The position numbers were made by a program, and so were the translations under genes. From contig QILH01000028.1 of NCBI GenBank assembly GCA_003233255.1, positions 1 through 8,264 of the forward strand: a stretch of DNA of 8,264 nucleotides, written 5' to 3'. Shown here piece after piece: positions 5,058 through 8,264 of this stretch (its first letter is position 1; each line of letters opens with the position of its first letter). The DNA is from Gammaproteobacteria bacterium (GTDB lineage: Bacteria; Pseudomonadota; Gammaproteobacteria; UBA6429; Thiohalophilaceae). The notes under the pieces are model-generated. The model saw only the letters and a program-made list of their open reading frames with translations. It made no database searches and was not told the DNA's origin.

Positions 5058-6215
5058 TCACGCCATTAAGCGGTCAGGGTGGCGGCAGCGGCACCAGGTG
5101 CAATCACAATCCTCGGCCGACGCATCCGGCGCCGGACGCTTTGAATGATGCAAGCGGTTTATAAACGGAAAACACAGTGCCTTCCAAAATCGCGGCGCCG
5201 TGTAATCATGCAGCCAGCGGCGTCCGTCTGGTTTGCGCTGCATGGCACGATCGATGCCGTTCAGTAAAAGGTTAAATCCACTATCATTCATGCGTTGATA
5301 AAAATAACGGTTTACCAAAACCGCCTGAAGCTGTCCGCCCAACCGCTCGTGCCAGAGGCGATCGTAATCCTCAGGTCGATCGGCAAGCAATGCCTTTGCG
5401 GCAAGACATCCTGAAAGCATCGCGTAACGCATGCCGAAGCCCCACAGCGCATCCTGGAAACCAGCTGATTCGCCTGCATACAATAGTCCGCCTTTACGTG
5501 CTGAACGGGGGTATAAAAAATTGGCCGCACCGCCAGTATGTCGTGGGTTGTTCATCTCCAGTTTCATTTTGTCGTAAAAAAATTCCTCACAACGTTGTAG
5601 ATATTTTTTCTCATTATGAAAGTCGGCATACATCCATGACATCAACGTGCCATGTCCACCCTGAATAAGCAGGTAGGCATATCCCCCAGGAGCCAGTTGG
5701 TTCGACAGTGCGACATGTGCGCCATCGACCATATCCGTTTCAAACAGGTAACCCACACCAATGGCGTCAGCACCGTGCGGACCACCGGCATCGATTCCCC
5801 CGGCCGGTAACTGGCGGCAGGTTTCTCCAAAACGAATCTCGACCCCGGCGTTCAACGCCTGTTCTTTAAGGGCGATATCAAGGGTTCCTGCTTCGCCACC
5901 ACGATGAACGATATAGGCCATCGGTTGCGGTGAATGGTAATGGTGTTCGTGACCGTCAGGATCAAACAAGGTCACATCATGAAACGGGGTTGCCGAAAAA
6001 TTGGTTTCTATGCCCAGCCCGGTCAGTTCCTGCAGAACGTTGCCGGCCGTTGTCCAGTTTTCCAGCCCCTGCAGATCGCCATGAAAACGATTGCCCACCT
6101 CGGCATGGCGTTCATACACGATCACATTCCGCCCCGCTTTGGCCAGAGTGATGGCTGCGGCCAGACCTGCGGGTCCAGCACCCGAAATGGTTATTGCATC
6201 CTTATCAACGCCCAT
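5058..6215 (-). CDS. FAD-dependent oxidoreductase, geranylgeranyl-reductase type, with CxCxxCxC tail
   Basis: Protein of 385 aa. Seen: N-terminal FAD Rossmann motif G-A-G-P-A-G (12-17) with the ribose-binding Glu35 at the end of the second strand (VIVYER); an R-G-G-E-A-G-T-L-D segment near 105; and the second FAD motif A-G-E-S-A-G-F-Q-D-A-L-W-G-F-G-M (247-262), which resembles the G-D-A-A-G-x-x-x-P-x-x-G-x-G signature of geranylgeranyl reductases. The last 20 residues hold C-D-C-T-W-C-R-C (370-377), a possible metal-binding knot. It lies 65 bases downstream of cfa on the same strand. Inference: acts on acyl or isoprenoid chains, perhaps oxidising or reducing a lipid made by Cfa; the substrate cannot be read from sequence. 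Start: ATG at 6215 is preferred over the in-frame TTG at 6221, because GGAGG lies 9 bases from the ATG but only 3 from the TTG. Confidence 0.88.
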   Translation of the reverse strand: MGVDKDAITISGAGPAGLAAAITLAKAGRNVIVYERHAEVGNRFHGDLQGLENWTTAGNVLQELTGLGIETNFSATPFHDVTLFDPDGHEHHYHSPQPMAYIVHRGGEAGTLDIALKEQALNAGVEIRFGETCRQLPAGGIDAGGPHGADAIGVGYLFETDMVDGAHVALSNQLAPGGYAYLLIQGGHGTLMSWMYADFHNEKKYLQRCEEFFYDKMKLEMNNPRHTGGAANFLYPRSARKGGLLYAGESAGFQDALWGFGMRYAMLSGCLAAKALLADRPEDYDRLWHERLGGQLQAVLVNRYFYQRMNDSGFNLLLNGIDRAMQRKPDGRRWLHDYTAPRFWKALCFPFINRLHHSKRPAPDASAEDCDCTWCRCRHPDRLMA

Positions 6216-6224
6216 CGTCAACAG

Positions 6225-6229
6225 CCTCC
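6225..6229 (-). promoter_or_regulatory. Ribosome binding site of the oxidoreductase gene
   Basis: GGAGG on the minus strand, 9 bases before ATG 6215. It decides the start against TTG 6221, which would leave only 3 bases of spacing. Confidence 0.75.
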
Positions 6230-6280
6230 GTTACTGTTTAGTTTTATCTAAGTTGCATCAACTGCATTCGTACACACAGG

Positions 6281-7582
6281 CTAACATTCGCAACCTTTTT
6301 CATATAAGTCATCACGTCGCAGACCGACCGTTAACGGTTCTCGATTGTGCCCCGCCAACACCTGAAAGACATTAATGTTGCCCACGTCGAAGTAGTAAGC
6401 CGAACCTGCCATATAAAAAAGCCATACCCGGTAAGTTGCCTCACCCACCATCGCCACGGCCTGTGCCTTGTTTATCTCCAACGCCTTGACCCAGCAACGC
6501 AGGGTCAGGGCATAGTGACGACGCAAGCCCTCTACATCAATTATCTCAAAACCGGCACTTTCCATTGCCGCAACGATGTCACCAATGCGCGCCAGTTCAC
6601 CGTCTGGAAAAACATAACTATTGATAAAGCGGGTGATGGGGGTATCCCGCCAACCGGTGTCGTTGGTGATGCCGTGGTTGAGAAATAAACCGCCGGGAGC
6701 CAGCACCCGTTTGATGGTGTTAAAATAAGTCGGAAAGTTAGCCACGCCGATATGCTCAAACATACCAACACTGACCACCCGGTCATACCGTGCATCAGCG
6801 GGCAGGTCACGATAATCTCGTAATTCAACCGTAACATGATCTTGCAGACCATCTTTGCGTATCCGTTCATTCGCATAGGCCGCCTGCTGTTCACTCAGCG
6901 TGATGCCATATGCCTTGACCCCATAATTCTGTGCGGCCCAACACACCAGCGCGCCCCAGCCACAACCAATATCCAGCAAGGTTTCACCCGGTGTCAGGCG
7001 CAGCTTACGGCAGATGTAATCCAGTTTGTCATTCTGAGCTTCATCCAGTGATTGATCCGTACCGGAAAAATAGGCACAGGAATAAACCATTTCCTGATCC
7101 AGCCACATCTGATAAAAATCGTTACCGACATCGTAATGGTGAGATATGCTCTGTTTGGTATTTTGACGTTCAGCACGACTGGCGCGTATCGCCTTTATGT
7201 TTTTCACACGAGGATGACCTGGTAACTTTAATGCCTGCCACATCAGATGTAATTTTCTTGTCCAGGGTATAACCAGATCACGCATATAACACACCATGTC
7301 AAATAAATGCTCAACATCACCCTCGATATCGACATCCTGTGCCAGGTAGTCTTCGGCCAGATGCACCACATTTCTACGTAAAATCAACTGGCGCAACACC
7401 GAGGGTTGATTGAAAACCACAGTGCACGGCGCATCCGCATTCCCCACCGCAAATTTTCCATCCCATAATTGTATCGCGACGGTGCCCTTATAATTAGCCA
7501 GAATCTGTTTCAGGATTGAGTGTCCAGCTGCAGTGGCAGTCTGCAAACGAGTTGTATATTGATTGTCGGTCGGGTTTTTCAT
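6281..7582 (-). CDS. cfa: Cyclopropane-fatty-acyl-phospholipid synthase
   Basis: Protein of 433 aa that transfers a methylene group from S-adenosylmethionine to cis double bonds of phospholipid acyl chains at the inner membrane. Seen: an N-terminal Cfa-type domain (about 1-145); H-H-Y-D-V-G-N-D-F-Y (148-157); M-V-Y-S-C-A-Y-F (166-172 region, Cys169); the SAM motif L-L-D-I-G-C-G-W-G (202-210); M-F-E-H-I-G (274-279, Glu276); N-H-G-I (302-305, His303); and a C-terminal W-L-F-Y region near 390. The Cys, Glu, His and Tyr appear to match the E. coli bicarbonate-site ligands, so it should be active. Length is somewhat above the 382 residues of E. coli Cfa, mostly at the N-terminus. Start: ATG 7582 has AAGGA six bases upstream; an in-frame ATG at 7657 would add 25 residues but has no ribosome site. 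First gene of an operon with the FAD oxidoreductase. Oddity: it ends in Cys-Glu-Cys. Confidence 0.96.
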   Translation of the reverse strand: MKNPTDNQYTTRLQTATAAGHSILKQILANYKGTVAIQLWDGKFAVGNADAPCTVVFNQPSVLRQLILRRNVVHLAEDYLAQDVDIEGDVEHLFDMVCYMRDLVIPWTRKLHLMWQALKLPGHPRVKNIKAIRASRAERQNTKQSISHHYDVGNDFYQMWLDQEMVYSCAYFSGTDQSLDEAQNDKLDYICRKLRLTPGETLLDIGCGWGALVCWAAQNYGVKAYGITLSEQQAAYANERIRKDGLQDHVTVELRDYRDLPADARYDRVVSVGMFEHIGVANFPTYFNTIKRVLAPGGLFLNHGITNDTGWRDTPITRFINSYVFPDGELARIGDIVAAMESAGFEIIDVEGLRRHYALTLRCWVKALEINKAQAVAMVGEATYRVWLFYMAGSAYYFDVGNINVFQVLAGHNREPLTVGLRRDDLYEKGCEC

Positions 7583-7588
7583 GGCAAA

Positions 7589-7593
7589 TCCTT
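7589..7593 (-). promoter_or_regulatory. Ribosome binding site of cfa
   Basis: AAGGA on the minus strand, six bases before ATG 7582. The alternative upstream start at 7657 is preceded by CTCCTCG, which is not a ribosome site, so the shorter protein is preferred. Confidence 0.65.
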
Positions 7594-7736
7594 CATGTAG
7601 ATTTTCTTCTGAAAACATGAGCAATGTCTTAGCGACGGGTGAGTCTAATGACATCATCGAGGAGACACGACTCGTTACCTTACTTAACCAGATATCTTTA
7701 AAACATTACCTTTGTTAATGAACTATTATTACTAAC

Positions 7737-7937
7737 ATGGAAATAGAACCTTCAACAACGGTAGGTACGGTACTTCGAGACTATCCAGAACTCACTGACT
7801 GGTTCATGGAACTAGGCCTGTGTGGCTGCGGCAATGATTCAACGATGATGTGGACAATGCAACGTCTGGCACAGGAAAAAGAGATGGATCTTGCCGCCCT
7901 GCTTGAGAAAATAAATAACAAAATTGAAAATGCATGA
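7737..7937 (+). CDS. DUF1858-like small protein
   Basis: Protein of 66 aa that is a single small helical domain. It opens with T-T-V-G-T-V-L-R-D-Y-P-E-L (7-19), then L-G-L-C-G-C-G-N (26-33, Cys29 and Cys31), and ends M-D-L-A-A-L-L-E-K-I-N (50-60). This layout (threonine-turn, leucine helix, Y-P-E-L, G-x-C-x-C-G, L-L-x-x-L-N) matches DUF1858 and is related to the N-terminal domain of ScdA/RIC iron-sulfur repair proteins. Known for these groups: association with anaerobic, nitrosative or iron-sulfur repair functions, with the Cys pair implicated. No Shine-Dalgarno is visible. A TATTAT at 7725-7730 could be a -10 with transcription starting at or near the ATG, so a leaderless message is possible. 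The upstream in-frame stop at 7719 rules out a longer form. Divergent from cfa. Confidence 0.88.
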   Translation: MEIEPSTTVGTVLRDYPELTDWFMELGLCGCGNDSTMMWTMQRLAQEKEMDLAALLEKINNKIENA

Positions 7938-7982
7938 TCATCTGCCCATGATTAAACATCATAATTTTTAAAACGGGTTTAT

Positions 7983-8008
7983 GTAGAAGCGGACTCAGAC
8001 CGCAATAC
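7983..8008 (+). repeat. REP-like element, left copy of an inverted pair
   Basis: Starts GTAGAAGCGG, then ACTCAGA, then CCGCAATAC. The GTAG head and imperfect GCGG/CCGC hairpin match the form of RAYT-associated REP elements. The stem carries an A-A mismatch, suggesting it is an older or diverged copy. It partners the copy at 8014-8039 in opposite orientation. It lies about 45 bases after the DUF1858-like gene. Confidence 0.75.
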
Positions 8009-8013
8009 GCCCT

Positions 8014-8039
8014 GAATCGCGGCCTGAGGCCGCTCCTAC
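8014..8039 (-). repeat. REP-like element, right copy of an inverted pair
   Basis: On the minus strand it starts GTAGGAGCGG, then CCTCAGG, then CCGCGATTC. It has a perfect 6-bp stem GCGGCC/GGCCGC with a TCA loop. With the left copy and a 5-base spacer it forms a 57-base doublet of the BIME type. It may also act as transcript 3' protection or termination between the convergent genes. No RAYT transposase gene is in the window. Confidence 0.8.
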
Positions 8040-8086
8040 CAGTCAAACCACAGCTTAATTAAAGACTTACTTGCCTGACCGGGCCA

Positions 8087-8109
8087 GATGGGCTTTACCA
8101 AAGCCCATC
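8087..8109. terminator. Perfect 10-bp stem-loop between convergent genes
   Basis: GATGGGCTTT-ACC-AAAGCCCATC is a perfect 10-bp inverted repeat with a 3-base loop, 28 bases after the stop of the minus-strand gene at the right edge. It is strong as a hairpin but lacks a following U-run on either strand, so intrinsic termination is only a possibility; it may instead block 3' exonucleases. Confidence 0.5.
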
Positions 8110-8136
8110 CAGCATAGCCTTTAGTCCTTTACCTGT

Positions 8137-8264
8137 TTACTTCTTTTCAAGCTCCTTAACTTTCTTCTTAAGCTTTTTCATCTCCTTGTTCATCTTGGCG
8201 AAGTTAAACCACTGTTCACCTTCAACCGGAAGCATCAACGAAGAGCCATAAACTCTCCATGAAT
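8137..8264 (-). CDS. C-terminal end of a Lys-rich coiled-coil protein (partial)
   Basis: The minus-strand frame is open from the right window edge to TAA at 8139-8137, giving 41 visible residues. It reads S-W-R-V-Y-G-S-S-L-M-L-P-V-E-G-E-Q-W-F-N-F-A, then a charged helix that begins KMNKEMKKLKKK and continues VKELEKK. The last half has hydrophobic residues at heptad-like spacing (M, M, L, V, L), indicating a short coiled coil rich in lysine. The order of an aromatic segment followed by a basic helix looks like a genuine protein end rather than chance. I do not recognise the family; the N-terminal part lies outside the window. A perfect hairpin and the REP doublet follow downstream. Confidence 0.7.
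   Translation of the reverse strand, partial: SWRVYGSSLMLPVEGEQWFNFAKMNKEMKKLKKKVKELEKK

Noticed and set aside
7583..7657. 25-residue N-terminal extension of Cfa from ATG 7657
   Set aside because: No ribosome site before that ATG, whereas AAGGA is well placed before ATG 7582.
7712..7725. FNR-like box TTGTT-AATG-AACTA before the DUF1858-like gene
   Set aside because: Only 7 of 10 consensus positions agree and the right half is poor; too weak to call despite the fitting gene type.

Overview
This window looks like chromosomal DNA from a gammaproteobacterium of moderate GC content. That assignment rests on general protein style (TIGR02999-type ECF sigma factor, Cfa, YHS, SPW and DUF1858-like small proteins) and on a REP doublet with a GTAG-GAGCGG core. 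No species can be named from the sequence alone.

Left third (1-3011): a signalling block. On the + strand, running in from the left edge, is a soluble Ser/Thr protein kinase (5' end missing). It overlaps by 8 bases a small secreted protein of unknown function. That is followed by a membrane protein with a periplasmic Tll0287-like (DUF3365) domain carrying a CxxCH c-type heme motif and ending directly after a HAMP domain. Convergent to it, with only two bases between the stop codons, is an ECF sigma factor. Its region 2.2 has Gln-Ala-Thr-Ala where classical ECFs have an acidic DAED-like motif. The sensor has no output domain and the kinase has no sensor, so a plausible reading is a split heme/redox sensor, Ser/Thr kinase and phospho-activated ECF system. 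A 22-bp perfect palindrome covers both stop codons. A possible 39-codon ORF lies just upstream of the sigma gene.

Middle (3012-5057): a loose set of small membrane or metal-type genes with long spacers. These are a 64-aa two-helix membrane protein, an SPW-repeat membrane protein with a His-rich tail, a structured intergenic segment, a stand-alone YHS-domain protein on the minus strand, and a fragment resembling an internally deleted DUF2933 protein. The 4742-5057 stretch holds only a terminator-like hairpin for the minus-strand operon to its right.

Right third (5058-8264): a minus-strand pair made of cyclopropane-fatty-acid synthase (cfa) and, 65 bases downstream, a FAD-dependent oxidoreductase of the geranylgeranyl-reductase type with a CxCxxCxC tail. 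Together they suggest modification of membrane lipid acyl chains. Divergent from cfa is a 66-aa DUF1858-like protein, followed by an inverted REP pair, a strong hairpin, and the C-terminal end of a Lys-rich coiled-coil protein that enters from the right edge on the minus strand.
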